Part shown: one piece after another, positions 7,650-16,285 of the stretch
Position numbering within the stretch: position 1 is the stretch's first letter
Layout of the letters: the number at the start of each line of letters is the position of its first letter
NCBI RefSeq assembly: GCF_900142215.1
Contig: NZ_FRAC01000006.1
Coordinates: 645,854-709,853 of the forward strand
Direction: 5' to 3'
Length of the DNA: 64,000 nucleotides
Origin: Anaerocolumna jejuensis DSM 15929
Lineage (GTDB): Bacteria; Bacillota; Clostridia; Lachnospirales; Lachnospiraceae
Position numbers and translations under genes: made by a program
Notes under the pieces: model-generated
Database searches by the model: none
Told to the model about the DNA's origin: nothing
The model's input: the letters and a program-made list of their open reading frames with translations, nothing else

Positions 7650-8882
7650 TTAGTCCACTAGCTTTGGCGCAAAGGATTCCTTCCAGGGAAGTCCGCAGCG
7701 GTTCAATTCCTCCATGAAAGGGTCGGGATCAAATTCCTCCACGTTATATACACCGGGCTTCTTCCATAATCCTTTTAATACCATCATGGCACCAATCATG
7801 GCAGGCACACCAGTAGTATAGGAAATTGCCTGGGAACCTACTTCTTTGTAGCATTCCTCATGGTCGCAGACATTGTATAAATAATATTTCTTTTCCTTGC
7901 CATCCTTTATGCCCTGGAAGATACAGCCGATATTGGTTTTTCCCTTGGTCCTTGGTCCTAAGGAAGCAGGGTCCGGAAGAACGGCTTTTAAAAACTGTAA
8001 AGGCACAATCTGTTTCCCTTCAAATTCAATCGGTTCAATAGAGGTCATACCCACATTTTCCAGTACTCTTAAGTGTGTAAGGTATCTTTCGGAAAAGGTC
8101 ATAAAGAAGCGGATTTTCCTGATACCCTTGATATTAAGCGCAAGGGATTCCATTTCCTCATGATGCAGCAGATACATATCTTTTTCGCCGATTACGGGGA
8201 AATCATATACCCTCTTAATAGACATAGGCTCTGTCTCAATGAAGCTGCCGTTTTCAAAATAACTTCCGTTAGCCGTTACCTCACGGATATTAATTTCCGG
8301 ATTAAAGTTGGTGGCAAAGGGGTATCCGTGATCCCCTGCATTTGCATCCAGGATATCTATCTGATGGATTTCATCAAATTCATGCTTCATGGCGTAGGCT
8401 GAGAACACGCCTGTTACACCGGGATCAAAGCCACTGCCAAGAACTGCCGTGATTCCGGCTTTTTCAAACTTCTCTCTGTAAGCCCACTGCCACTTATACT
8501 CAAATTTAGCGGTATCAAGGGGCTCATAATTAGCTGTGTCCAGATAATCGGTTTTTGTTGCAAGGCAGGCGTCCATAATGGTAAGATCCTGGTAAGGCAG
8601 TGCAACATTAATTACAATATCCGGCTGAAAACCGTTAATTAATTCTATCAGCTCTTCCGTATTATCGGCATCCACCCTGGCAGTACTGATTTTCGTAAAG
8701 GTATCCTTTCCGTAAAGTGGATTGCTTCCCTGCTCTTTTTCTACATTTTCCTTGTAAGCATCGCATTTGGAAACAGTTCTGCTTGCTATTAAAATTTCCG
8801 TAAATACCTCAGGATTCTGGCAGCATTTATGAATTACTACTCCGGCAACTCCTCCGGCACCGATGATTAATGCTTTTGACAT
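7650..8882 (-). CDS. Carboxynorspermidine synthase (saccharopine dehydrogenase family)
   Basis: 410 residues starting with an NAD(P) motif, ALIIGAGGVAGVV. The rest fits the saccharopine-dehydrogenase-like family member that condenses aspartate semialdehyde with a diamine, using NADPH, to form carboxynorspermidine or carboxyspermidine. Its place directly before nspC makes this function far more likely than lysine metabolism. Homologues in some bacteria use agmatine as the amine acceptor, which is relevant because the operon has an arginine-decarboxylase-type gene but no agmatinase. It is separated from speE by a 224-base spacer with a tandem array. Confidence 0.88.
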   Translation of the reverse strand: MSKALIIGAGGVAGVVIHKCCQNPEVFTEILIASRTVSKCDAYKENVEKEQGSNPLYGKDTFTKISTARVDADNTEELIELINGFQPDIVINVALPYQDLTIMDACLATKTDYLDTANYEPLDTAKFEYKWQWAYREKFEKAGITAVLGSGFDPGVTGVFSAYAMKHEFDEIHQIDILDANAGDHGYPFATNFNPEINIREVTANGSYFENGSFIETEPMSIKRVYDFPVIGEKDMYLLHHEEMESLALNIKGIRKIRFFMTFSERYLTHLRVLENVGMTSIEPIEFEGKQIVPLQFLKAVLPDPASLGPRTKGKTNIGCIFQGIKDGKEKKYYLYNVCDHEECYKEVGSQAISYTTGVPAMIGAMMVLKGLWKKPGVYNVEEFDPDPFMEELNRCGLPWKESFAPKLVD

Positions 8883-8984
8883 AGTAAGACCTCCTTTGTG
8901 TTCTTGGCTGACTGTTATTGTATTATTTTACGTTCACTTAGAATTTATTTTATCTGCTTATGAGTATTAAGTTATTAATTTATC

Positions 8985-9112
8985 TGCTTTTATTTATTAG
9001 CTTTATTTATCAGCTTTTTACTTATTAGCTTTGTACTTATCAGTTTTTTACTTATCAGCTTTTTACTTAATCAGCTTTACTTATCAGCTTTTTACTTATC
9101 AGCTTTTTACAC
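8985..9112. repeat. Degenerate 15-bp tandem array after speE
   Basis: On the minus strand the unit is about TAAAAAGCTGATAAG, repeated roughly seven to eight times with small changes and occasional one-base slips, beginning at the speE stop codon itself. Each unit carries stop codons, so it is not an extension of the protein. The units are contiguous without spacers, so it is not a CRISPR array. It occupies most of the speE to carboxynorspermidine synthase gap. Confidence 0.75.
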
Positions 9113-9958
9113 CAATTCTTCCAACTGTTCTTTGATATAATTGGGGATGGCAAAGGAACCCAAATGCAGCTCTGTATTATAATATCTGGTTTTAAGCCCT
9201 AATTTATTCCAGGCTTCCGCCTTTAAATCCTTAATTGGGTCATATTTTTTGGAAGCGAAGCCGAATAACCAGTGTCCTGAAGGGTAAGTCGGTATATGAG
9301 CCTGATAGACCCTGGCAATCGGAAAAGTATCCTGGATCCGTTTATGAGCCCTTGTCATAGAGGCCGCATAAGAGGAATAATACATGCTCTCATGCTGGTT
9401 CACCAGGATTCCGTCTTCCTTTAGAGCCCTATAGCAGTTACCATAGAATTCCTTTGTAAATAACCCTTCTCCCGGACCAAAGGGGTCCGTGGAATCCACA
9501 AGTATCAGGTCATATTCCCCCACTTTTCCTCTGACATACCGAAGTCCGTCTTCAAAGTACAGATGAACCTTCGGGTCAGAAAGTCCGCAGGCCGTTTGAG
9601 GCAGGAATTCCTTGCATACCCTTACTACCTCTTCGTCTATTTCCACCATATCAATATGCTCTATATTCGGATAGCGAAGAAGCTCTCTTATAGTTCCGCC
9701 GTCACCGGCACCGATTACCAGCACCTTGCTGATGGAAGGGTTTACTGCCATGGGCACATGGGTAATCATATCATGGTAGATAAATTCATCCTTTTCCGTA
9801 ACCATCAGATAGCCGTCAAGAGTAAGAATCCGTCCGAATTCTCCCGATTCAAAAATATCAATCCTCTGGAAATCACTTTGCAGGCTTACCAGCTGCTTGT
9901 CAATCTTAATGGAGAAACGTGCTTCCTCCGTATGGTTTTCCGTATACCATAATTCCAT
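9107..9958 (-). CDS. speE: Spermidine synthase (polyamine aminopropyltransferase)
   Basis: 283 residues, the usual SpeE length. The substrate-gating stretch LDGYLMVTEKDEFIYHDM lies at about 47-64, the nucleotide-binding GAGDGG at about 83-88, and VDSTDPFGPGEGLF in the middle. It transfers an aminopropyl group from decarboxylated S-adenosylmethionine to putrescine, or in some organisms agmatine or cadaverine. GGAGGTG precedes ATG 9958, and the gene begins two bases after the end of speA. Decarboxylated SAM would come from speD, two genes upstream. Confidence 0.93.
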   Translation of the reverse strand: MELWYTENHTEEARFSIKIDKQLVSLQSDFQRIDIFESGEFGRILTLDGYLMVTEKDEFIYHDMITHVPMAVNPSISKVLVIGAGDGGTIRELLRYPNIEHIDMVEIDEEVVRVCKEFLPQTACGLSDPKVHLYFEDGLRYVRGKVGEYDLILVDSTDPFGPGEGLFTKEFYGNCYRALKEDGILVNQHESMYYSSYAASMTRAHKRIQDTFPIARVYQAHIPTYPSGHWLFGFASKKYDPIKDLKAEAWNKLGLKTRYYNTELHLGSFAIPNYIKEQLEELV

Positions 9959-9960
9959 TC

Positions 9961-11415
9961 CTACACCTCCACGATATTGATATTGTTAACTGCCATATCC
10001 TCTGTACCGGTCAAAAGACAGCCCTTTTCTTTGGCATAAAGTATATAATTAACGATATCCTCCGTAATCCTCTCTCCGGGTGCCAGAATGGGAATCCCCG
10101 GCGGATAGCACATAACAAACTCTCCGCATATATGGCCGACGGATTGTTTTATCGGAAGGGATTGTTTTTCACTGTAAAAAGCCTGCTGAGGTGCAACAAC
10201 TACCTCCGGATTAATATATTCATGGTCAAACATTCCGGAATTGTCAGCCTTACCGTAAAGCCTCTTAATCTCAGATAAGGAAGCAATCAAACGTTCAATT
10301 TCCATGGCTCTGTCCCCGGCTGAGATAATGGCAAGAAAATTGCTGATATCTCCAAACTCAATCTGGATTCCGTATTCATCTCTTAACAGGTCGTAAACTT
10401 CAATCCCCGCCAGTCCTACCTCTCTGGTGTGGACAGAGAGCTTTGTGGGGTCAAAGTCAAAGATGCAATCATAGTCAATCAGCTCATTTCCAAAGGCATA
10501 ATAGCCTCCAAGCTTATTGATTTCACTTCTGGCATAATCCGCATATTCCACGGTTTTTGCAAAAAGCTCTTTTCCGTTAAGGCTCAGGTTCTTTCTGGCG
10601 ATATCAAGAGATACCAGTAAAAGATAGGAGCCGCTGGTGGTCTGGGTCAGGTTTAGCACCTGTCTTACATGGTGAGGATTCACTCCTTCCCCGCACAGCA
10701 GAAATGAGCTTTGGGTCAGGGAACCGCCTGTCTTATGCATGCTGACAGCCGCCATATCCGCACCTGCTGCCATGGCAGATACGGGCATATTTTCTCCAAA
10801 GTAAAAATGTGTTCCGTGGGCTTCGTCCACCAGCACCTTTACATTGTGCTCATGGGCAAAGGATACAATCCCCCTGAGGTCAGAGCATACGCCGTAGTAG
10901 GTAGGATTATTCACAAGGATTGCTTTTGCTTCCGGATTCGCAAGGATTGCCTTCTTTACCTCTTCAAGGGACATGCCCAGAGGGATTCCAAGGTCCTTAT
11001 TGACGCCGGGATTAACATATACGGGTACTGCTCCGCAGACTACCAGTGCATTAATCGCACTGCGGTGGACATTTCTTGGCATGATGACCTTGTCCCCTGC
11101 CTTACAGACAGACATGATCATGCCCTGTACTGCTGCAGTCGTTCCGTTTACAATAAAAAAGGCGGCCTCCGCCCCAAAAGCATCGGCTGCAATCTGCTCT
11201 GCTTCGCGGATAACGGAAGTAGGATGGCAAAGGTTGTCCAAAGGCTTCATAGAATTTACATCCACCTTCATACAGTTCTCACCTAAGAATTCCGTGAGCT
11301 CCTTGTTACCTCTTCCGCCTTTATGGCCGGGAACGTCAAAGGGTACTACCCTGTTCCCTTTATGCTTCTTAAGCGCCTCAAAAATAGGCGCTTTTTGCTG
11401 AAGGAGTAAGTTCAT
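9961..11415 (-). CDS. speA: Orn/Lys/Arg decarboxylase, arginine decarboxylase SpeA type
   Basis: 484 residues, the short fold-I form found in Bacillus without the large wing domain. FDVPGHKGG at about 26-34, VDEAHGTHFYFG at about 196-207 and the PLP lysine in SMHKTGGS at about 228 identify the Orn/Lys/Arg decarboxylase family. The Bacillus-type SpeA makes agmatine from arginine, and I favour that, but lysine or ornithine cannot be excluded from motifs. It sits between speD and speE. No agmatinase or agmatine deiminase is in the window. Confidence 0.85.
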   Translation of the reverse strand: MNLLLQQKAPIFEALKKHKGNRVVPFDVPGHKGGRGNKELTEFLGENCMKVDVNSMKPLDNLCHPTSVIREAEQIAADAFGAEAAFFIVNGTTAAVQGMIMSVCKAGDKVIMPRNVHRSAINALVVCGAVPVYVNPGVNKDLGIPLGMSLEEVKKAILANPEAKAILVNNPTYYGVCSDLRGIVSFAHEHNVKVLVDEAHGTHFYFGENMPVSAMAAGADMAAVSMHKTGGSLTQSSFLLCGEGVNPHHVRQVLNLTQTTSGSYLLLVSLDIARKNLSLNGKELFAKTVEYADYARSEINKLGGYYAFGNELIDYDCIFDFDPTKLSVHTREVGLAGIEVYDLLRDEYGIQIEFGDISNFLAIISAGDRAMEIERLIASLSEIKRLYGKADNSGMFDHEYINPEVVVAPQQAFYSEKQSLPIKQSVGHICGEFVMCYPPGIPILAPGERITEDIVNYILYAKEKGCLLTGTEDMAVNNINIVEV

Positions 11416-11475
11416 TATTTCGTCGGAAAGTATTTACCCAGTTGGGATGTATTTACCCGACTTCCCTCCTCTCCA

Positions 11476-12288
11476 CTAATATATATTCATACCGCTGAAT
11501 ATCTCTATCATCTCTTTGCGCAGGTTGCTGGTAATTTCAAGCCTTTGCTTTGGCGGCAACTCATACACATCCAGATTGAACAGATAATTCTGCAGTTCTA
11601 TTTCTTTAATGAGCATCTTGGTGTGAAAAATATTTGACTGGTATACATTCACATCAATGGCATCATATTTGGTCAGTGTCACATCATCGATATAATCCTG
11701 TATGGAAGTTATATCATGATCGATATAATATTTTTTGCCTTCAACATCTCTGGTAAAGCCTCTGACTCTGTAATCAATGGTAATAATATCCGAGTCGAAA
11801 CTCCCTATCAGATAATCCAGCGCGTTCAGCGGTGATATTTCGCCGCAGGTAGACACATCAATATCTACACGAAAAGTGGATATGGAGTTATCAGGATGAT
11901 ACTCCGGAAAAGTATGCACTGTAACATGACTTTTATCCAGATGCCCATGCACTGTCTCTCTTAAATGCTCGGTGTATTTCCCCTGGTTGCAGGATTCGTC
12001 AATATGCTCCACGGAAAGGTCTCCCTCTGCAATTAAAATATTTACAGAAGCACCCTGCGGATCATAATCCTGCTTTGAGATATTCAATATATGAGCTCCA
12101 ATCATCTCTGTTACATCACATAAGATTTTTGTTAATCTTTCGGAATTATACTGTTCATCAATGTAAGCAATATAATCCTTTTGCTCTCTCTCACTTTTTG
12201 CATAGCAAACATCATAGATGTTGAAGCTAAGTGTTTTTGTGAGGTTGTTAAAGCCATACAATGTCAGCTTTTTCTCCAACCCTAACAT
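11476..12288 (-). CDS. speD: S-adenosylmethionine decarboxylase proenzyme, long bacterial form
   Basis: 270 residues from ATG 12288, which has AGAAAGG five bases upstream; a GTG just before it is the longer alternative. The pyruvoyl-forming serine is in DKSHVTVHTFPE at about residue 120, and VDVSTCGEISPLNALDYLI-like sequence follows in two adjacent blocks. This matches the E. coli-size class rather than the short 120-residue Bacillus form. The enzyme self-cleaves and supplies decarboxylated SAM for SpeE. It is the first gene of the polyamine operon, under the promoter at 12319-12347. Confidence 0.92.
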   Translation of the reverse strand: MLGLEKKLTLYGFNNLTKTLSFNIYDVCYAKSEREQKDYIAYIDEQYNSERLTKILCDVTEMIGAHILNISKQDYDPQGASVNILIAEGDLSVEHIDESCNQGKYTEHLRETVHGHLDKSHVTVHTFPEYHPDNSISTFRVDIDVSTCGEISPLNALDYLIGSFDSDIITIDYRVRGFTRDVEGKKYYIDHDITSIQDYIDDVTLTKYDAIDVNVYQSNIFHTKMLIKEIELQNYLFNLDVYELPPKQRLEITSNLRKEMIEIFSGMNIY

Positions 12289-12318
12289 CACAACCTTTCT
12301 ATTACATAATCGGCTTAC

Positions 12319-12347
12319 ATTGTAGCATGTTTGTGTATAAAAATCAA
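12319..12347 (-). promoter_or_regulatory. Sigma-A promoter of the polyamine operon
   Basis: Minus-strand TTGATT (12342-12347), 17 bases, TACAAT (12319-12324). The start site would be near 12312, about 25 bases before the speD start. Confidence 0.75.
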
Positions 12348-12392
12348 TGTGATTTTCTATAAGGCTTTCTAAAAAAAATGTAAATAAAAAAA

Positions 12393-12447
12393 GGAAGAAA
12401 ACGGCAGGTTTGCAGAGGATATTCCTGTGATTTTTTCTGCCGCTTCC
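12393..12447 (-). terminator. Hairpin with U-run between the sugar locus and speD
   Basis: On the minus strand GGAAG-CGGCAG pairs with CTGCCG-TTTT-CTTCC, with a small bulge and a 28-base loop, followed by seven T residues. It would stop any read-through from the upstream sugar operon before the speD promoter. Confidence 0.6.
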
Positions 12448-12464
12448 TCCCCTCTGCTATGGGA

Positions 12465-12502
12465 AAAAGCAGCTCCACCATAATCCCTGTGGAACTGCTT
12501 TT
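12465..12502 (-). terminator. Intrinsic terminator of the sugar/ADP-ribosylglycohydrolase operon
   Basis: AAAAGCAG and CTGCTTTT form the stem, extended by TCCAC/GTGGA inside, with a short loop. On the minus strand it ends in five T residues, about 60 bases after the end of the glycohydrolase gene. Confidence 0.75.
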
Positions 12503-12562
12503 CTTAACTACCCTGCTATCAAATTCTCCTGCCTTTTCCCCATAAGCTACAAAATAGAATAT

Positions 12563-14470
12563 TTACCGTAAAAAAGTCAGGTCGGTAATCCACTTCTGCG
12601 TATGATAATGCTTCCCTTCAAATTTCCGAAAGCCAACAGAAAAATCCATATACTTTCCTCTTCGCAGCAATTTCAGAACAAATCTGTTCCTGCCTTCCTT
12701 TAATTCTATTATTTCAGAATTATTATTGGGAGTCCAGTAACGCATTTCATCTTTTTCCAATACCAGTTCTTTATCCAGCCATATTTTGAATCCGTCACTA
12801 TTCCCAACTACCAACCATACCTTCCTTTTTTCATCGGACCAGATATCAAAGGAGCAGTAATAGCACACTGGCCCTTCCGCAGAGTATTTCCTGTCAAAAT
12901 CAAGTTTATCTTCCGGGGCATGAAGAATATCCATATATGGATATTCTTCCTCCAACAGCAGATTTTCCTCCAGATATTCCCTGGTAAGGCTGACCTCATT
13001 ATTACACATGCACTCAACTGAAGGCAATACACAGCCCTCAGGATGCGGGGAAGGGTGAGCCGGATTTGCCTGCTTTTTAAGCTGCTCGGTAAAAATACCA
13101 TGTATTTTTACCGGAAGCATACCGCATATGCCAAACTGGATGATTTTGCTTTCTTCCTTCCCTTTTTCCGTTAATTTAATATCAATAATGTTTTTATCTT
13201 TTATTCTATTGTATTCAGCATCTAATGCTATTCTATTATGCAGTATAATGTTTTTATCCGCCTCTACCGTAATGTCCGCACTTATAAGGTCCGCCTTCCA
13301 GCCGGAGGGCAGATTATCCAACTGCAATTTACCTTTCCAATCCGCAGTCCTATGATTTGTTACCTGAATGGTGAAATAGCATTCACCGCCTGCCGAGACA
13401 GCAGGTATTTCCTCATATCCAACCTTTATCTCTATGTCTCCTGGAGCCTCCCAGCTAATAAGAGACACCTTATCCGGGATACTTGTGATAACTCCTGCTT
13501 CTTTTTGGGCTTGTATGGAAAGGCCAATTTGTACTGTCTCTTCTGCAAGGGTCTTTATCCTGTTATCCTTTCGTTTCACGTCAATTCCAATAACAAGTTT
13601 ATCCTGTACCAGATTTAGCAGCCTGTCCTCAATATTACTGTATCCTAAAATGACCCCCAATACCGCTGCTGCCGACGCACAGGTACAATCGGTATCATAT
13701 CCGCAGCTTAATGCTATCTGGATTGTTTTTTCCATATTCCTATCCCCGTATAGAAGGGCAAGTACTATAAATCCAATATTTTGAATACAATTCGTAAAAT
13801 CAGGATGTCCAAAATACGTCAGAATTTTTTCTCTGGTTTCTAAATAGGAAAGCTTTGTATCATAGCAGCTTACTACCATTTGGATGCAGCGGTAAAGCTT
13901 TGAGCCGAAAGGAATTCTTCGCAATCCTTCTTCTATTAAGCTTCTTAAATCCTGTTCATAAAACGCCATACTTTCTATTACCGCTAAAAACACCTCTCCA
14001 AAGACAGCATTTTCTCCGTGGTCCAGCCTGGCATCCATAGCGGCATACTCTGCTGCCCTATCCGGCTTTCCCGGTGATATAAATCCCCATATTTCAGAAC
14101 GGATAGGGCAGCCCATCCCTTCATAAAAAAACGAATTGTTAAAGCTCCCGGAAAGGGGCGGCTTAATACCCCTTTCATAGTTCTTTAAGAAATAACCATA
14201 TTCACTGAACGGATACCAGCACTGATGATACCAGGCATCTGCCAGGTCTTCTCCCTTTATGCCAGGTCCTTTTTTCTGCAGCACCTCAAGCCATAGAAGC
14301 TGCAGATCCAAATCATCATTGGGAAGCTCCGTATTCATGATTTCTTTAAAATCTTTTATATCTATTATTTCTTTTATCCCTTCAACAGGTGCTCCTGCCG
14401 CTCCTCCAAGGCATTTTCCGAACCATCCTCCATATACCTTATCAAGATAAGTCCCATATGTAATAGGCAT
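12563..14470 (-). CDS. ADP-ribosylglycohydrolase family protein with C-terminal beta-rich extension
   Basis: 635 residues, about twice the catalytic domain. Residues 1-300 match the ADP-ribosylglycohydrolase/J1-crystallin fold: GGWFGKCLGGAAGAPVEG near the N-terminus, an acidic NDDLDLQ cluster near 50, DARLDHGENAVFGEV near 145, and GYDTDCTCASAA near 260, which carries the conserved metal-binding DTD. Residues from about 320 onward are beta-rich, with an NPCBM- or CBM-like tail (SDGFKIWLDKELVLEKDE). No signal peptide, so it is cytosolic. It is the last gene of an ABC sugar-uptake operon. Members in such settings are thought to cleave N- or O-glycosidic bonds in imported compounds, but the substrate is unknown. 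Confidence 0.82.
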   Translation of the reverse strand: MPITYGTYLDKVYGGWFGKCLGGAAGAPVEGIKEIIDIKDFKEIMNTELPNDDLDLQLLWLEVLQKKGPGIKGEDLADAWYHQCWYPFSEYGYFLKNYERGIKPPLSGSFNNSFFYEGMGCPIRSEIWGFISPGKPDRAAEYAAMDARLDHGENAVFGEVFLAVIESMAFYEQDLRSLIEEGLRRIPFGSKLYRCIQMVVSCYDTKLSYLETREKILTYFGHPDFTNCIQNIGFIVLALLYGDRNMEKTIQIALSCGYDTDCTCASAAAVLGVILGYSNIEDRLLNLVQDKLVIGIDVKRKDNRIKTLAEETVQIGLSIQAQKEAGVITSIPDKVSLISWEAPGDIEIKVGYEEIPAVSAGGECYFTIQVTNHRTADWKGKLQLDNLPSGWKADLISADITVEADKNIILHNRIALDAEYNRIKDKNIIDIKLTEKGKEESKIIQFGICGMLPVKIHGIFTEQLKKQANPAHPSPHPEGCVLPSVECMCNNEVSLTREYLEENLLLEEEYPYMDILHAPEDKLDFDRKYSAEGPVCYYCSFDIWSDEKRKVWLVVGNSDGFKIWLDKELVLEKDEMRYWTPNNNSEIIELKEGRNRFVLKLLRRGKYMDFSVGFRKFEGKHYHTQKWITDLTFLR

Positions 14471-14485
14471 TTTCTACCTCCTTTC

Positions 14486-15322
14486 CTATTTTAAGATTGC
14501 GCCTGCCGATAATGTCTTTTCTACCTCATTACTGAAAAATAAAAAGAGGAGAATGGGAAGAATGCTTGTTATTACCATTGCCGCAAACATTCCGCCATAA
14601 TCTGTTCCATATTTGCCGGAAGAATAATTCATTAGTGCAATGGGAAGGGTTCGGTATTTCTCCCCTGTTATAAGAACCAATGCATAGATAAATTCATTCC
14701 AGCTGTTAATAAAGATATTAATGCTCATACTTGCTATTGCCGGTTTTATTAAAGGCATTATGATACGAAAAAGGATCGTGAACAGACCCGCTCCGTCCAT
14801 TACGGCCGCTTCTTCCATTTCAAAGGGAATTCCTTTCATAAAACTGGAAGCCATAATAGTGGACATTGCAATATTAAAAGCTGATATGGTAAGTATCAGG
14901 GAAACCGGATTGTTAATTAAATGCATCTGGCGAAGCATGATAAAGATTGGTACGATAACAATTTGGGAGGGCAGTAAAATTCCGAGCATTATAAGATTAT
15001 TGATTTTTCCTGAAAGCTTCCAACGCATTCTGGTTAAAGCATAGGCCAGCATCGTGGATACTATGATGGTAAGTACCAGAGTACAGGCAGTTACCACTAC
15101 ACTGTTCAGAAAAAACTTAGGAATCTGCCTCTCAAATATGGCGTCGGTATAATTCCGGTATTTCCAGACCTCCGGTAACCGGAAGGAATCTCCTGTCATT
15201 ATGACATCGGTATCTTTAAAGGAATTAATGAACATCCAAAACAATGGATACACGGAAGTGAATGCAAAAATGATAAATATAACTGTAATGAGGCCCCTTA
15301 TCCACTTATTCTGTATTCTCAC
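14486..15322 (-). CDS. Carbohydrate ABC transporter permease, MalG/YtcP type
   Basis: 278 residues with about six membrane segments; the EAA loop reads EEAAVMDGAGLFTILFRIIM, typical of the second permease of CUT1-family sugar importers. The N-terminal membrane segment and long external loop before the core domain are also usual. It overlaps the preceding permease gene by four bases, and the glycohydrolase start follows 15 bases after its end. No ATPase gene lies in this operon, so a shared MsmX-like ATPase from elsewhere is expected, as is common for CUT1 importers in Firmicutes. Confidence 0.92.
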   Translation of the reverse strand: MRIQNKWIRGLITVIFIIFAFTSVYPLFWMFINSFKDTDVIMTGDSFRLPEVWKYRNYTDAIFERQIPKFFLNSVVVTACTLVLTIIVSTMLAYALTRMRWKLSGKINNLIMLGILLPSQIVIVPIFIMLRQMHLINNPVSLILTISAFNIAMSTIMASSFMKGIPFEMEEAAVMDGAGLFTILFRIIMPLIKPAIASMSINIFINSWNEFIYALVLITGEKYRTLPIALMNYSSGKYGTDYGGMFAAMVITSILPILLFLFFSNEVEKTLSAGAILK

Positions 15323-16224
15323 AGGGATATCACTTCCTTTCTTTTTTTCTCTTTCCGTTCCCCAAATACCTTGTTAATTACAGTTATCAGTATAAAGGTT
15401 TCCGCAATCGCCAGGACTGCTACCGCTGCGGCCACACCATACCGCTGGTTAGAAAAGGCCTGTCTGTACATGTACATCATAACAGTCTGGGTCATATCTC
15501 CCGGCCCGCCTCCTGTCATAATAAAGACCTGCGGAAAGGTATAAAGTCCTCCTGTTGCAGATATGATAAAACATACCTTCGCCACATCCTTTAACAAGGG
15601 AAGTGTAATGCTTTTTGTAACGTGCAGGAAATTGGCTCCATCTATCTGAGCCGCCTCGTAATAGCTTTCCGGAATGGATTTGATTCCGGAATAGGCCAAT
15701 AATAAATCCATGCCAAAGGACCACCACATGCCTACAATGGCAATGCATATCATAGCGGTTTTGGGATTACTGAGCCATTGGTGCTTTAAAAAGCCAAGGC
15801 CAGCATTTTCAAGGAAGCTGTTTAATAATCCCCAATCAGCATGATAAACTGTCAGCCAGAGCTGGGAAATGACAGAAATGGAAAGGACCAATGGGATTAA
15901 AAAAGCACTTCTTAAGACTTTTTGCGTTCTTTTTCCTAAAGTGCATAAAAGTATGGCTACACCAATACCCAATACAGCATTGCAAAGCACCGCCAAAGCA
16001 CTTAATCCCAGGGAAGACCAGTTCGCTTTTAGAAAGGCCCTGTCCTTTAATATCCTTTTATAATTGTCAAGTCTCGCAAAAACTGCAGGCGAGAGCCCAT
16101 CCGTATTTTGAAATGACATGATTACAATGTTGCATAAGGGATAGATGACAAATACAGCAAATAAGATAAGCGCCGGGGCACATAGTAAGGCTATGTACCA
16201 TTTATTTTCCAATACTTTTTTCAT
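15319..16224 (-). CDS. Carbohydrate ABC transporter permease, MalF/UgpA type
   Basis: 301 residues, six predicted membrane segments, with the EAA loop at YYEAAQIDGANFLHVTKSIT. The N-terminus opens with a short cytosolic stretch then a strong membrane helix, as in MalF-like subunits without the large insertion. It pairs with the downstream permease, which overlaps its last codons. The binding-protein gene lies 61 bases upstream. Confidence 0.92.
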   Translation of the reverse strand: MKKVLENKWYIALLCAPALILFAVFVIYPLCNIVIMSFQNTDGLSPAVFARLDNYKRILKDRAFLKANWSSLGLSALAVLCNAVLGIGVAILLCTLGKRTQKVLRSAFLIPLVLSISVISQLWLTVYHADWGLLNSFLENAGLGFLKHQWLSNPKTAMICIAIVGMWWSFGMDLLLAYSGIKSIPESYYEAAQIDGANFLHVTKSITLPLLKDVAKVCFIISATGGLYTFPQVFIMTGGGPGDMTQTVMMYMYRQAFSNQRYGVAAAVAVLAIAETFILITVINKVFGERKEKKRKEVISL

Positions 16225-16285
16225 GTTTCATCCTCTCCAGGCCAGTCAATTTCCGCCGCCTTTCAGGGCGGCGGTGATTTTAAAA

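Noticed and set aside
8985..9112. Array after speE considered as CRISPR
   Set aside because: Units are contiguous 15-mers with no spacers and no cas genes nearby.
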